A DNA stretch of 64,000 nucleotides from Syntrophosphaera sp035450685. GTDB lineage: Bacteria; Cloacimonadota; Cloacimonadia; Cloacimonadales; Cloacimonadaceae. Each line of letters begins with the position of its first letter. The first letter of the stretch is position 1. The position numbers were made by a program, and so were the translations under genes. The stretch is taken from NCBI GenBank assembly GCA_035450685.1, contig DAOTNF010000001.1:62001-126000 (forward strand), in the 5' to 3' direction. The notes under the pieces are model-generated. The model had not been told where the DNA came from, made no database searches, and worked only from the letters and a program-made list of their open reading frames with translations. Shown here one piece after another: positions 10,006 through 18,619 of this stretch.

Positions 10006-11463
10006 ATGTTAGATCAAAGACTCACTCTCAAGCAAAAACAGGAGCTTGCCCTCAAGCCCAAGATGCTGCAATCCCTGAAGATGCTTTCCCTGCCTATCCT
10101 GGAGCTGGAGGCCTATATCAAGCAGGAGCTGGAACAAAACCCCCTGCTGGAGCTTCGGGATGACAAGGACGAGGAAGAGGAGAGTCTGGATGAATCAAGT
10201 TTTGAAGGGAGCCAACCCGAGAGCAAGCAGGCATTGGAAGACATTGAGGATTTGCCGGAGCATAACTCCACCCTCTCGGAAGCGAGGGAACTGACAGAAA
10301 TCCTGGACCAATGGAACGACTATCACCAAAGCTATGAGTGGTCTCAGGGAGAGCAAGACACCGAGCAGCGGGAATCCCTGATCCGCTATGAAGAGAATCT
10401 GCTCGACAAGTATCTGGAACAACTCTACCCACTTTCCCTGACGGAGAACGAGATGGAGTTTGCGGCAGATATTCTGGATTCCTGCGACAACTACGGTTTT
10501 CTCCCCACAGGATTCAGTCTGGCACGTCTGGCTAAAATGCACAAGATCACCATCCAAAGAGCGGAAGAACTGCATCAGATCATGCTGCACCTCACCCCAA
10601 AAGGCATCACCGCACGCGACATTAGCGAATGCCTGCTGTCCCAATTGAGCGAAGAGCAGCTTAAAAACAGGATTCTGGTGGGGCTGTGCTCCGACCAGTT
10701 CGAAAACCTTATCCACCGCCGCTACCAGAAGATAGCCTCCCACTTTGATGTGGGGGAAGACACCATCCTTGCTGCCAAGGAACAGATTTCCAGGCTGGAC
10801 CCCAAACCCGGCCTGCGCATCCTTGCCGATAACGCCTCTTATGTGTATCCGGACATCACTTTGAAGTTCATCGACGGCAAGTATGAGGTGATCATCAACG
10901 ACCATATCACACCAAATATCATTATCAGCCCCCGCTACCGCAGGATGATCAACCGGGGCTATTTCGACAAGGAAACCCTGCAGTTTGTGAGGGATCGCGT
11001 CAACAGCGCCAAATTCCTCATCAAAAGCATCTATATGCGCACCAGAACCCTGGAACGCGTGGCGCTTTCCATCATCAAGCATCAGCCAGATTTTTTCTAC
11101 ACAGGCAACGGAGTGATGCAGCCCCTCACCTACGCTTCCATAGCGCAGGACCTCGGGGTGAGCGAATCAACCATTTCCCGGGTGGTGAAGCACAAATATG
11201 CCGAGACGCCATTCGGGATCTATGCGCTGAAGGATTTCTTCAGCAGTACCGCGGGCAGGGATGACAACTATGAAAGCGTCTCCCGCCAACGGGTTAAGAC
11301 ACATCTAATACATTTAATAGAACAGGAGGATAAGAAACACCCTTTGAGCGACCAGAATTTGGTGGATATCCTCAGGCGGGATGGTTTGGTAATCTCACGC
11401 AGGATTATCGCCAAATACCGTTTTGAACTTGGAATTCTCAACAGCAGACTTAGAAAAAGATAA
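10006..11463 (+). CDS. rpoN: RNA polymerase sigma-54 factor
   Basis: 485 residues. Region I at the N-terminus is glutamine- and leucine-rich (LALKPKMLQSLKMLSLPILELE) and contacts activators. An acidic region II follows (about residues 45-130), then the core-binding domain. A helix-turn-helix (YASIAQDLGVSESTISRVVKHKY) sits near residues 370-395. The C-terminal RpoN box reads SRRIIAKYRF instead of the usual ARRTVAKYRE, so it is altered at its ends but keeps the RR..AKYR core. It directs RNA polymerase to -24/-12 promoters and needs an AAA+ activator, none of which is encoded here. Confidence 0.95.
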   Translation: MLDQRLTLKQKQELALKPKMLQSLKMLSLPILELEAYIKQELEQNPLLELRDDKDEEEESLDESSFEGSQPESKQALEDIEDLPEHNSTLSEARELTEILDQWNDYHQSYEWSQGEQDTEQRESLIRYEENLLDKYLEQLYPLSLTENEMEFAADILDSCDNYGFLPTGFSLARLAKMHKITIQRAEELHQIMLHLTPKGITARDISECLLSQLSEEQLKNRILVGLCSDQFENLIHRRYQKIASHFDVGEDTILAAKEQISRLDPKPGLRILADNASYVYPDITLKFIDGKYEVIINDHITPNIIISPRYRRMINRGYFDKETLQFVRDRVNSAKFLIKSIYMRTRTLERVALSIIKHQPDFFYTGNGVMQPLTYASIAQDLGVSESTISRVVKHKYAETPFGIYALKDFFSSTAGRDDNYESVSRQRVKTHLIHLIEQEDKKHPLSDQNLVDILRRDGLVISRRIIAKYRFELGILNSRLRKR

Positions 11464-11474
11464 GGGAGGTTTTT

Positions 11475-12875
11475 TTGTCTAATTATCAGGTCCTCATCAT
11501 TGGAGGAGGCCCCGGGGGTTATGAAACCGCCATCCGGCTGAACCAGTATGGAATAGACTGCGCCCTGGTGGAACAGCAGCGCATCGGGGGCGTGTGCCTG
11601 AATGTTGGCTGCATCCCCACCAAAGCCCTTGTGAAAAGCGCAGAACTGTGGAACGAAATGAAGGAAGCTGATTCTTTCGGCTTTTCTGTACCCAATCTGG
11701 ATCTGGATTACAGCAAGGTTTTCGAGCGTAAGGAAAAGATCGTTGGCCAACTTGTGAGCGGCATTGAATTCCTCTTCCGCAAACGCAAGATTCCGGTGTT
11801 TCTGGAAAAAGCCGTCAGCGTCGCCAGGCAAGACAATGGCTACCTGCTGCGCACTGACGCCGGCACCGAGCTTGGCGCCCAATACCTGATCATTGCCACA
11901 GGCTCGCAGCCCCGCGGCCTTCCCGGCATCCAGATCGACGAACAGAACATCCTGTCCTCCACCGGAGTTCTCAACCTCCAGACCCTGCCCCGCAGCCTGG
12001 CTGTGGTGGGAGGCGGGGTTATTGGCTGCGAGTTCGCCTCCATCATGAACTCCTTCGGAGTCCAGACCCAGATCATTGAGTTCCTGCCGCGGATAGTGGC
12101 CCTGGAGGACGAAGAAATCTCCAGGCGCCTCACCATGGCCCTCAAGAAATCCGGTATAACCATCAAAACCGGCGTGGGAGTGCAGAGCGTCAGGCAAGCT
12201 GGCGAAGAGCAGGAGCTGCTGCTCTCGGACGGCTCTATGGTCACTGCTGAAAAAGTGTTGCTCAGCGTGGGCAGAGCGCCGGTCAACAACCTCGAATGGC
12301 AGGGCGAATCCCCCGCCGGCGAGCGTGGAGCGATCAGCATTGACGGCATGATGCGTACCAACCTGCCCGGCGTGTATGCCATCGGAGACGTCACCGCAAA
12401 AATGCCCCTGGCTCACACCGCGTCAAAACAAGGCATGATAGCCGCCGAACACATCCGCAGCCTGATCCAAAACACAGATTTTCATTGTCCCGGGCTGGAA
12501 TACCAAAACATCCCCAGATGCACGTTCACCTTCCCGGAAGTCGCCTCTGTGGGGCTTTGCGAAGCAGAGGCAAAGGAAAAATATACCCAGATAAAGGTGG
12601 GTAAGTTCCCCTTCAGCGCGAATGGCAAAGCCCTCGCCATGGGAAACAGCTTCGGTTTTGTAAAAATCATCGCCCGGGAGGAAGATTCCCGCCTGGTGGG
12701 CATGCATGTCATCGGCCCCCACGCGGCGGAGCTTATCGCCCAGGGCTCAATCCTGATATCATCCGGCGCGACGGCGGAGGTGGCGGAAAACCTGGTCTTT
12801 GCCCACCCCACCCTGTCTGAAACCGTCAAGGAAGCTCTGGAAGATATCAGAAACCTGTCCATCAACAAGATTTAA
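11475..12875 (+). CDS. lpd: Dihydrolipoyl dehydrogenase
   Basis: 466 residues from a TTG start that follows a strong AGGGAGG site; no ATG lies nearby. FAD-binding GGGPGGYE at residues 10-17, the redox disulfide CLNVGC (Cys41, Cys46), the NAD-binding GGGVIGCEFAS near residue 180, the second FAD motif YAIGDV, and the C-terminal dimer-interface His-Glu (FAHPTLSE) are all present. It reoxidises dihydrolipoyl groups with NAD+. Since the window encodes both subunits of glycine decarboxylase P-protein elsewhere, it could be the L-protein of the glycine cleavage system; 2-oxoacid dehydrogenases are another possible partner. Confidence 0.94.
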   Translation: MSNYQVLIIGGGPGGYETAIRLNQYGIDCALVEQQRIGGVCLNVGCIPTKALVKSAELWNEMKEADSFGFSVPNLDLDYSKVFERKEKIVGQLVSGIEFLFRKRKIPVFLEKAVSVARQDNGYLLRTDAGTELGAQYLIIATGSQPRGLPGIQIDEQNILSSTGVLNLQTLPRSLAVVGGGVIGCEFASIMNSFGVQTQIIEFLPRIVALEDEEISRRLTMALKKSGITIKTGVGVQSVRQAGEEQELLLSDGSMVTAEKVLLSVGRAPVNNLEWQGESPAGERGAISIDGMMRTNLPGVYAIGDVTAKMPLAHTASKQGMIAAEHIRSLIQNTDFHCPGLEYQNIPRCTFTFPEVASVGLCEAEAKEKYTQIKVGKFPFSANGKALAMGNSFGFVKIIAREEDSRLVGMHVIGPHAAELIAQGSILISSGATAEVAENLVFAHPTLSETVKEALEDIRNLSINKI

Positions 12876-12891
12876 CCAAGGAGGTATTAAA

Positions 12892-13428
12892 ATGCAGATT
12901 ACCATCACTGCACGCCACTTCGAACTTACCAAAGCTATCAGGGATTATGTGGAAACTTCTTGCCTTAAGCTCGAGAAATACTTCGACAACATCATCAACA
13001 TCCACGTTACCCTGGGCTTGGAAAACAACCGCAACATCTGTGAGATTGCCCTCAACGCTTCGAGATTTTCCCTGCAAAGCCAGGCAGAAGAGATGGATAT
13101 GTACCTCTCCATCGACAACGCCATGGATAGAATGGAAGGGCAGATCAAAAGGCTGAAGGACCGGGTCACCGACCACCAGAAGAAGGCGCTGAAAGACCAC
13201 TTCCACGAGTTCTCCCGCGAGTCCGACTTCCAGATGAACAGAGAAAACCACGTCCGTAAAATGGTTAAGACCAAACGTGTTGTCCCAGAGATCATGTCTG
13301 TCCAGGAAGCCCTGGAAAAAATAGATGGACAGAAAGAGGAGTTCCTCATCTTCAAAAATGTGGAAAGCGACCGCCTCAATGTCCTGGTCAAGCGTGACGA
13401 TCAAAACTACAAGCTCTTTGAGCCTTGA
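12892..13428 (+). CDS. hpf: Long-form ribosome hibernation promoting factor
   Basis: 178 residues from the ATG that follows AAGGAGG at the correct distance. The N-terminal S30AE domain (MQITITARHFELTKAIRDYV, then MYLSIDNAMDRMEGQIKRLKDR) binds the 30S decoding region. A linker leads to a C-terminal dimerisation domain of about 55 residues (MSVQEALEKIDGQKEEFLIF to NYKLFEP), so this is the long form that pairs ribosomes into 100S particles in stationary phase. In many bacteria hpf lies just after rpoN and before PTS genes; here lpd is inserted between rpoN and hpf. Confidence 0.93.
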   Translation: MQITITARHFELTKAIRDYVETSCLKLEKYFDNIINIHVTLGLENNRNICEIALNASRFSLQSQAEEMDMYLSIDNAMDRMEGQIKRLKDRVTDHQKKALKDHFHEFSRESDFQMNRENHVRKMVKTKRVVPEIMSVQEALEKIDGQKEEFLIFKNVESDRLNVLVKRDDQNYKLFEP

Positions 13429-13442
13429 TTTATAATCTGCCG

Positions 13443-13472
13443 GGCTGCCGGGACCACGCGCTTCCGGCAGCC
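13443..13472 (+). promoter_or_regulatory. Intercistronic hairpin between hpf and hprK
   Basis: GGCTGCCGG (13443-13451) and CCGGCAGCC (13464-13472) are perfect 9-bp arms around a 12-base loop. No T-tract follows, so full termination is unlikely; RNA processing, stabilisation or attenuation between hpf and the PTS genes is more plausible. Confidence 0.6.
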
Positions 13473-13495
13473 TGACTTTGAGGGAGCGATCAGCC

Positions 13496-14473
13496 ATGAA
13501 AGAGATTACCATCAAAGAATTCTTTGATGCCAAAAAGAAAGACCTGGCCCTGTCCCTGCTCACCGAGCCACAAACCCTGAACAAGCGGCTCAGTTCCCCC
13601 CACCTCAACAGGCCGGGACTGGCCCTGGCGGGATATCTGGAAGTCTTTGCCCATGACCGCATCCAGATCATGGGCGAAGCGGAAGTGCGCTTTATGCAGA
13701 CCCTGCCGGAAGAGCTGCTCATGGATCGCGTTAGGGATGTTTTCAAAACCGACATCCCCTGTGTGATCGTGACCAAGGGCCTCACCCTGCCGCCGGTGGT
13801 GGAACACCTGGCAAACGACCTCAACATTGCCATCCTCTCCAGCCGCTTTTCCACCATCCAGCTCATCAGCCAGTTGACCCGCTACCTGCAGGATGTTTTC
13901 GCCCTGGAAAAGACTTTCCACGCCACGCTGGTCGATGTGTTTGGCCTGGGCATCCTGCTCACCGGGAAAAGCGGCATCGGCAAAAGCGAATGCGCTCTGG
14001 ATCTCATTCACCGCGGGCATAGCCTGGTGGGCGACGACCTGATCACCATCCGCTACCTGGACGATGCCCTGATTGGCAAATCGGGGCGCGATTTCGGCCA
14101 TTTCATGGAAATCCGCGGCGTGGGATTCGTGAATGTGGAACGCATGTTTGGCATCGAGCGCGTCAGGCGTCAAAAAAAGATCGACCTGCAGATCGAGCTG
14201 ATGCCCTGGCAGGAAAACATGGACTATGAACGCATCGGGCTCTCCAACAATTATTCCGAGCATCTGGGCGTGAAACTGCCCATCATCTACCTGCCGGTAT
14301 CGCCCGGAAAAAACGTGTCCGTGATCGTGGAAGTCGCCGCGATGAACATGATCCTCAAGGGCGTTGGCTACGACGCAGCGGAGGATTTTAACAGCCAGCT
14401 CCATGCCGAAATCCGCAAGCAAACCTTTTTGAAGAAGGCTCAGGAACATCTTGATGCTCCAGAGAACGATTAA
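13496..14473 (+). CDS. hprK: HPr kinase/phosphorylase
   Basis: 325 residues from the ATG after GAGGGAGC. The N-terminal domain (about 1-130) is typical HprK_N. The catalytic domain starts with the FHATLVDV segment (His142), then a P-loop GKSGIGKS at residues 157-164, followed by GHSLVGDD and the HprK signature region near EIRGVGFVNVERMFG. It phosphorylates and dephosphorylates HPr on a serine according to energy and phosphate state. It overlaps ptsH by 20 bases, so kinase and target are made together. No catabolite regulator CcpA is visible in the window. Confidence 0.96.
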   Translation: MKEITIKEFFDAKKKDLALSLLTEPQTLNKRLSSPHLNRPGLALAGYLEVFAHDRIQIMGEAEVRFMQTLPEELLMDRVRDVFKTDIPCVIVTKGLTLPPVVEHLANDLNIAILSSRFSTIQLISQLTRYLQDVFALEKTFHATLVDVFGLGILLTGKSGIGKSECALDLIHRGHSLVGDDLITIRYLDDALIGKSGRDFGHFMEIRGVGFVNVERMFGIERVRRQKKIDLQIELMPWQENMDYERIGLSNNYSEHLGVKLPIIYLPVSPGKNVSVIVEVAAMNMILKGVGYDAAEDFNSQLHAEIRKQTFLKKAQEHLDAPEND

Positions 14474-14720
14474 GGTCACCAATAAGCTGGGCTTGCACGC
14501 GCGTCCTTCGGCACTGGTGGTGAAGGCAGCCACCAAATACCGCAGCGATTTTTTTATCGAGAAAGATGGAATTCAGGTGAACGGCAAGAGCATCATGGGC
14601 GTGATGATGCTGGCTGCCGAGTGTGGCTCCACTCTGCATTTGATAGCTGACGGAGTGGATGAGGAATATCTTTTGGAAGAAATCGAGGCGCTGTTCAACA
14701 GCGGCTTCGACGAGGATTAG
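14454..14720 (+). CDS. ptsH: Phosphocarrier protein HPr
   Basis: 88 residues starting at the ATG at 14454 (a TTG three bases before it is less likely). His15 lies in GLHARPSA, the site phosphorylated by enzyme I, and Ser46 lies in NGKSIMGVMML, the site used by HPr kinase; both regulatory residues are therefore present. It carries phosphate from enzyme I to acceptor proteins in the cytoplasm. No EII permease is near, so it may mainly act as a regulatory signal carrier. Confidence 0.97.
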   Translation: MLQRTIKVTNKLGLHARPSALVVKAATKYRSDFFIEKDGIQVNGKSIMGVMMLAAECGSTLHLIADGVDEEYLLEEIEALFNSGFDED

Positions 14721-14729
14721 GGACAAACC

Positions 14730-16454
14730 ATGATCATCGCGGAAGGAAGCGTCATCCAACCGGGCCTGAAAATCGGCGTCGCGCGCAAGATCAGCCCCAA
14801 AACCTGGCATCTTCACCGCCTTCGGATATCTCCCGCGGAGTCGGACGCGGAGTTGCGTGTCCTTGACCAAGCCGTGCAGACCGCCAAACATGATTTGGAG
14901 GAATACCTTGCCAGCTTCCAGGGGCCACCTGCCGACAAGGAAATCCTCAGCACCCATCTGCTGATCCTGCAAGACCCGGAACTGGAATCCCAATTGCGGG
15001 AAGCTGTTCAGGTGAGGCTGGAATCGGCGCCTCTGGCGGTGCAAAACACCTTTGACTCCATCACCAATCAATTCAGGGAGATACGCAACGATTTCTTTTC
15101 GCAACGCGCGGCTGACTATCAGGACGTGCAAAACCGCCTTTTAACCGTTCTGGCGGGAGAGGAACAGGATTCTTATGACGATTGGCGGCCAGGCCAGATA
15201 GCCGTGCTCAGGGAGATCACCCCCTCCCAGGTCAGCAACTTCTCCCGCTTCAAAATCGACGCCTATTGCACCGAGCAGGGCAGCTTCACCTCCCACGCCT
15301 CCATCCTCTCAAGATCATTGGACATTACCTCAGTCACCGGCATCGCCGGCCTTTTTGACATGGTGGAAAACGGAGATACCCTGATCCTGGACGGACTGGA
15401 AGGCAAAGTTATCGTCAATCCGGACTCCCCCACCCTTCTGCGTTATGAAGGGCTGCTCAAAGCATACCTCGCCAAACAGGATAAGCTGCGCGATATTGGC
15501 AAGTTGCCCGCCATCACCCTCAGTGGCCGCCAGATCAAGCTGCGCTGCAACCTGGAGCTGCTTTCCGAACTGGATTCTTTGCGCCACCTGGGCTGTGACG
15601 GCATCGGCCTTTACCGCACGGAATACCTCTACATGGGCAAAGACAGCCTGCCCGGTGAGGACTTGCAGTTTGAGGCTTACCGCGAGGCGGCGGAAAAAAC
15701 ATCCCCCCACGGCGTGGTGATCCGCAGTTTCGATCTGGGAGGCGACAAGCTTTCCCACCTGATCCCCGCGCCCCATGAGGACAATCCCTATCTGGGCAGC
15801 CGCGGGATTCGCTTTTCCCTCTCCCATCCCGACATCTTCCGCACCCAGATTCGCGCCATCCTCCGGGCCAGCGCCTATGGCAAGATCGAGCTGATGTTTC
15901 CCATGGTCATGGATGTGAGGGATTTTCTCAAAGCCCGCGGGATCGTGCGGGAATGCGAAAACGACCTGAAGGCCAGAAATATAGATTACGACCCTCAAAT
16001 CCCCCTGGGAGTGATGATCGAGATTCCCTCCGCCGTTCTCTGTGCCGATGAACTGGCGCAGCACTGCGATTTTTTCAGCATCGGCACCAACGACCTGACG
16101 CAATACACCCTGGCAGCCGACCGCAACAACCCCGCTTTGGCACCCTACTATCTCTCCCATCATCCTGCCCTGCTCCAACTGCTGCGACTGACCCTGCGGG
16201 CTGCCCAAAGGCACGGCATTCCAGTTTCCATCTGCGGCGAGATGGCTTCCCAAATGCACTATATACCCCTGCTGATCGGCATGGGGTTCACCGAACTGAG
16301 CGTCAATCCGGCTTCTTTCAACCAGTGCAAGAGCGTTATCCGCGGATGCGATCACGCCCTGGATCTGTTGATCGGAGATTTCGATTTCAACTGCGATCTT
16401 GCCCAGACCGAAGAATTAATCTACCAAACCCTTAAACCCTACTATCAAATCTGA
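14730..16454 (+). CDS. ptsI: PTS enzyme I (phosphoenolpyruvate-protein phosphotransferase)
   Basis: 574 residues, the normal size of plain enzyme I; the N-terminal GAF domain of the nitrogen-type enzyme (PtsP) is absent. The active-site His189 sits in GSFTSHASILSRS. The C-terminal PEP-binding barrel shows GIGLYRTEYLYM, RSFDLGGDK, GSRGIRFSL, MIEIPSAVL, FSIGTNDLTQYTLAADR and the catalytic Cys in ICGEMASQ. It transfers phosphate from PEP to HPr. The gene follows ptsH by 9 bases and precedes pgi by 9. Confidence 0.96.
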   Translation: MIIAEGSVIQPGLKIGVARKISPKTWHLHRLRISPAESDAELRVLDQAVQTAKHDLEEYLASFQGPPADKEILSTHLLILQDPELESQLREAVQVRLESAPLAVQNTFDSITNQFREIRNDFFSQRAADYQDVQNRLLTVLAGEEQDSYDDWRPGQIAVLREITPSQVSNFSRFKIDAYCTEQGSFTSHASILSRSLDITSVTGIAGLFDMVENGDTLILDGLEGKVIVNPDSPTLLRYEGLLKAYLAKQDKLRDIGKLPAITLSGRQIKLRCNLELLSELDSLRHLGCDGIGLYRTEYLYMGKDSLPGEDLQFEAYREAAEKTSPHGVVIRSFDLGGDKLSHLIPAPHEDNPYLGSRGIRFSLSHPDIFRTQIRAILRASAYGKIELMFPMVMDVRDFLKARGIVRECENDLKARNIDYDPQIPLGVMIEIPSAVLCADELAQHCDFFSIGTNDLTQYTLAADRNNPALAPYYLSHHPALLQLLRLTLRAAQRHGIPVSICGEMASQMHYIPLLIGMGFTELSVNPASFNQCKSVIRGCDHALDLLIGDFDFNCDLAQTEELIYQTLKPYYQI

Positions 16455-16463
16455 GGAGCCGCC

Positions 16464-17813
16464 ATGCTGCGCTTTGAACACCACAACCTTTTGCACAACC
16501 CTTCCCTGCCCACCGCCATTCCCGCCGCAAAGGTGAAGGACTGGCACCCTGCCTGCCAACAGGCGCATGAAGAGATCGTTGCCGACCGCAAAGCCGACAT
16601 TCTGGGCTTTTACGGCCTGCCGGATCAGGACATCAGCCACATCACGGATTTCGTAGCCAGACTTGACCCCGTCTTTGATACCATGGTAGTGTTGGGCATC
16701 GGCGGTTCCGCCCTTGGTAACAAAGCGCTCTATTCCGCGCTGCGCACCGAACGCGAACTGCCCCGTAAACTCTTTGTGTACGACAACGTCGATCCCGTCT
16801 ATCTGCATGAGATTCTGGCTCAGATCGACCTAGACAGGACTATCTTCAACGTGATCACCAAAAGCGGCACCACGGCGGAAACCATGGCTGGCTACATGAT
16901 CCTTGCCGACCTCATCAAAACAAAGTATCCGCAGGATTACAAAAAGCGGCTCATCATCACCACCGACCGCGAAAAAGGCTTTTTGCGCCAGGTGATCTCC
17001 CATGAAGGCTACACCTCTTTTGTGGTGCCGGACAACGTGGGTGGGCGCTTCTCCGTGCTCACCGATGTCGGCCTGGTATCCTCCGCCTTTACCGGAATGG
17101 ATATCGGCGCCCTGCTCCGGGGAGCCGCCTCGATGCGTCAACGCTGCGGGGAACAGGATATTTTCGCCAACCCCGCCTATCTCAATGGATTGCTCCACTT
17201 CCTCTATCTGCGCGAAGGCAGAAACATCTCCGTGATGATGCCCTACTCCAATTCCCTCTATGATCTGGCAGATTGGTACCGCCAGCTCTGGGCTGAAAGC
17301 CTGGGCAAGCGGCACGACCTGAAAGGTCGTGAGGTGCTGGTGGGGCAAACCCCCGTCAAGGCCCTGGGCACCACCGATCAGCATTCGCAGGTGCAACTCT
17401 ACACGGAAGGCCCGCACGACAAGGTCTTCACCTTCCTCAGCGTGGAAAGCTTTGCTCACGACTTCGTGATCCCCGATCTGCACCCCGACCGCCAGGAAGT
17501 GAGCTACCTGGGCGGGCGCAAGCTCTCCGAACTGCTCAACGCGGAACGCCTGGCCACCGAGATTGCCCTCACCAAAAGCGGCAGGCCTAACGCCAATATC
17601 GTATTTCCCGTCATTGATGAGTTCCACCTGGGCGAGTTTATCATGATGTACGAGATTCAAACCGTTTTCGCCGGTAAGCTGCTGCACATCAATCCGCTGG
17701 ATCAGCCCGGAGTGGAAGCCGGAAAGATCGCTACCTACGCCCTGATGGGGAAAGCCGGCTTCGACAAGGAACGCGCGGAGATCAGGCAATATTTGGATAA
17801 AAAGCAGTCTTAA
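16464..17813 (+). CDS. pgi: Glucose-6-phosphate isomerase
   Basis: 449 residues, the length of the compact bacterial form. Sugar-phosphate-binding motifs VLGIGGSALGNKALYSAL near residue 75 and the segment TKSGTTAETM, then WYRQLWAESLGKR and a C-terminal region with LGTTDQHSQVQLY. Interconverts glucose-6-phosphate and fructose-6-phosphate; fructose-6-phosphate is also the entry to amino-sugar and lipid A precursors. It is the last gene of the metK-pgi run; no clear terminator follows, only repeats. Confidence 0.95.
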   Translation: MLRFEHHNLLHNPSLPTAIPAAKVKDWHPACQQAHEEIVADRKADILGFYGLPDQDISHITDFVARLDPVFDTMVVLGIGGSALGNKALYSALRTERELPRKLFVYDNVDPVYLHEILAQIDLDRTIFNVITKSGTTAETMAGYMILADLIKTKYPQDYKKRLIITTDREKGFLRQVISHEGYTSFVVPDNVGGRFSVLTDVGLVSSAFTGMDIGALLRGAASMRQRCGEQDIFANPAYLNGLLHFLYLREGRNISVMMPYSNSLYDLADWYRQLWAESLGKRHDLKGREVLVGQTPVKALGTTDQHSQVQLYTEGPHDKVFTFLSVESFAHDFVIPDLHPDRQEVSYLGGRKLSELLNAERLATEIALTKSGRPNANIVFPVIDEFHLGEFIMMYEIQTVFAGKLLHINPLDQPGVEAGKIATYALMGKAGFDKERAEIRQYLDKKQS

Positions 17814-17835
17814 GGCCGATTCGCTTTCCACTTAT

Positions 17836-18062
17836 CATAGCACCTATATATTATGGAGGAGGGATGCGCGAATGCCATTCTCACGGTATTGTGTCAATAA
17901 TCTCACTTTCCCATAATGCCGCCCTCCTTTGCTGCTACTGGCTTTAGTGCCATCATCCTTAGGTCATCCTTATAAATTATAAGGTTGACCCAAGGAAGAC
18001 CCACGCCGGGGATGTGGATGCAAATGAGGCCCATCCTCCTCCTATAATATATAGGTGCTATG
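17836..18062. mobile_element. MITE-like element, family A copy 2, with 28-bp inverted ends
   Basis: The left end CATAGCACCTATATATTATG plus GAGGAGGG (17836-17863) is the near-exact reverse complement of the right end at 18035-18062. Between them lies the family A palindrome (17960-17990) in the orientation opposite to copies 1 and 4. The element is 227 bp and encodes nothing. Paired inverted ends around a non-coding core fit a miniature inverted-repeat element; mobility is inferred, no target duplication was established. Confidence 0.6.
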
Positions 18063-18235
18063 ATCAGGACGTGGAAAGGTTCCCATGACAGACTCTCGCG
18101 GTGAAGTGGTGAGGTGGTGTCGTGGTGACGTGTTGATGGTGGACGCAGCCCTGAACAAGCCCCCCAGGCCCCAAAACCGTGTCATCACGGCCTACCGGGG
18201 TCCTCGCCGGATCGGTTACGATCCGGTGGGGTGGT

Positions 18236-18372
18236 TTGAGCCGTGATCCAGTCTTTTGGAAACAACCAGCCAGCCCCAAGACACCCATCCCCGTAACCCC
18301 AATCCGTGGCAATCTGCGCCTTTAATCCGCGATTATCTGCGTGAACCGCTTGCCCCGTGATCCAGTCTTTTG
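18236..18372 (+). repeat. Dispersed repeat family B, tail copy and copy 2
   Basis: A tail-only copy (GCCGTGATCCAGTCTTTTG, about 18241-18259) is followed by a fuller copy at 18298-18372 that contains AATCTGCGCC, ATCCGCGATTATCTGCGTG and CCGTGATCCAGTCTTTTG. The fuller copy matches 1663-1733 on the same strand and 34403-34477 on the other. Confidence 0.7.
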
Positions 18373-18478
18373 AAGACCGTTTGAAGTCTATACGTGATAA
18401 GGAAGGCAAATCACCCTCACACCTTGATGTCCCAGTGTCAGCCCATTGACGTCCGGGCGATAGTCAGCCCAGCGATTG

Positions 18479-18521
18479 GTCAGCGATCAATCAGCGATCA
18501 GCAAGCGATGAGCATACGAGG
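18479..18521 (+). repeat. GATCA-rich repeat family C, copy 1
   Basis: GGTCAGCGATCAATCAGCG is followed by further GCGATCAGC/GCGATGAGC units and ends in CATACGAGG. A clearly related block with the same unit order and a TATGAGG end is at 28760-28806. Internal period is roughly 10-12 bases. Confidence 0.6.
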
Positions 18522-18619
18522 ACGTAGAGACGAGGCTGGTCTGAGGAGATAGAACATGTCACGACAGCCCGTGATGACGCGGTGATATAGTTTGTGGATG
18601 CTTTGTTTCGATGTTGGTA

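Larger units (their letters stand above)
17814..18619. other. Gene-free, repeat-rich spacer between converging genes
   Basis: About 0.8 kb between pgi and the oppositely directed M23 peptidase gene. I see no gene. It holds a palindromic element with long terminal inverted repeats (17836-18062), a family B repeat (18298-18372) with a tail-only copy (18236-18262), a GATCA-rich repeat (18479-18521), and a short GTGGAAAGGTTCCC block also seen near 2262. Confidence 0.75.
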
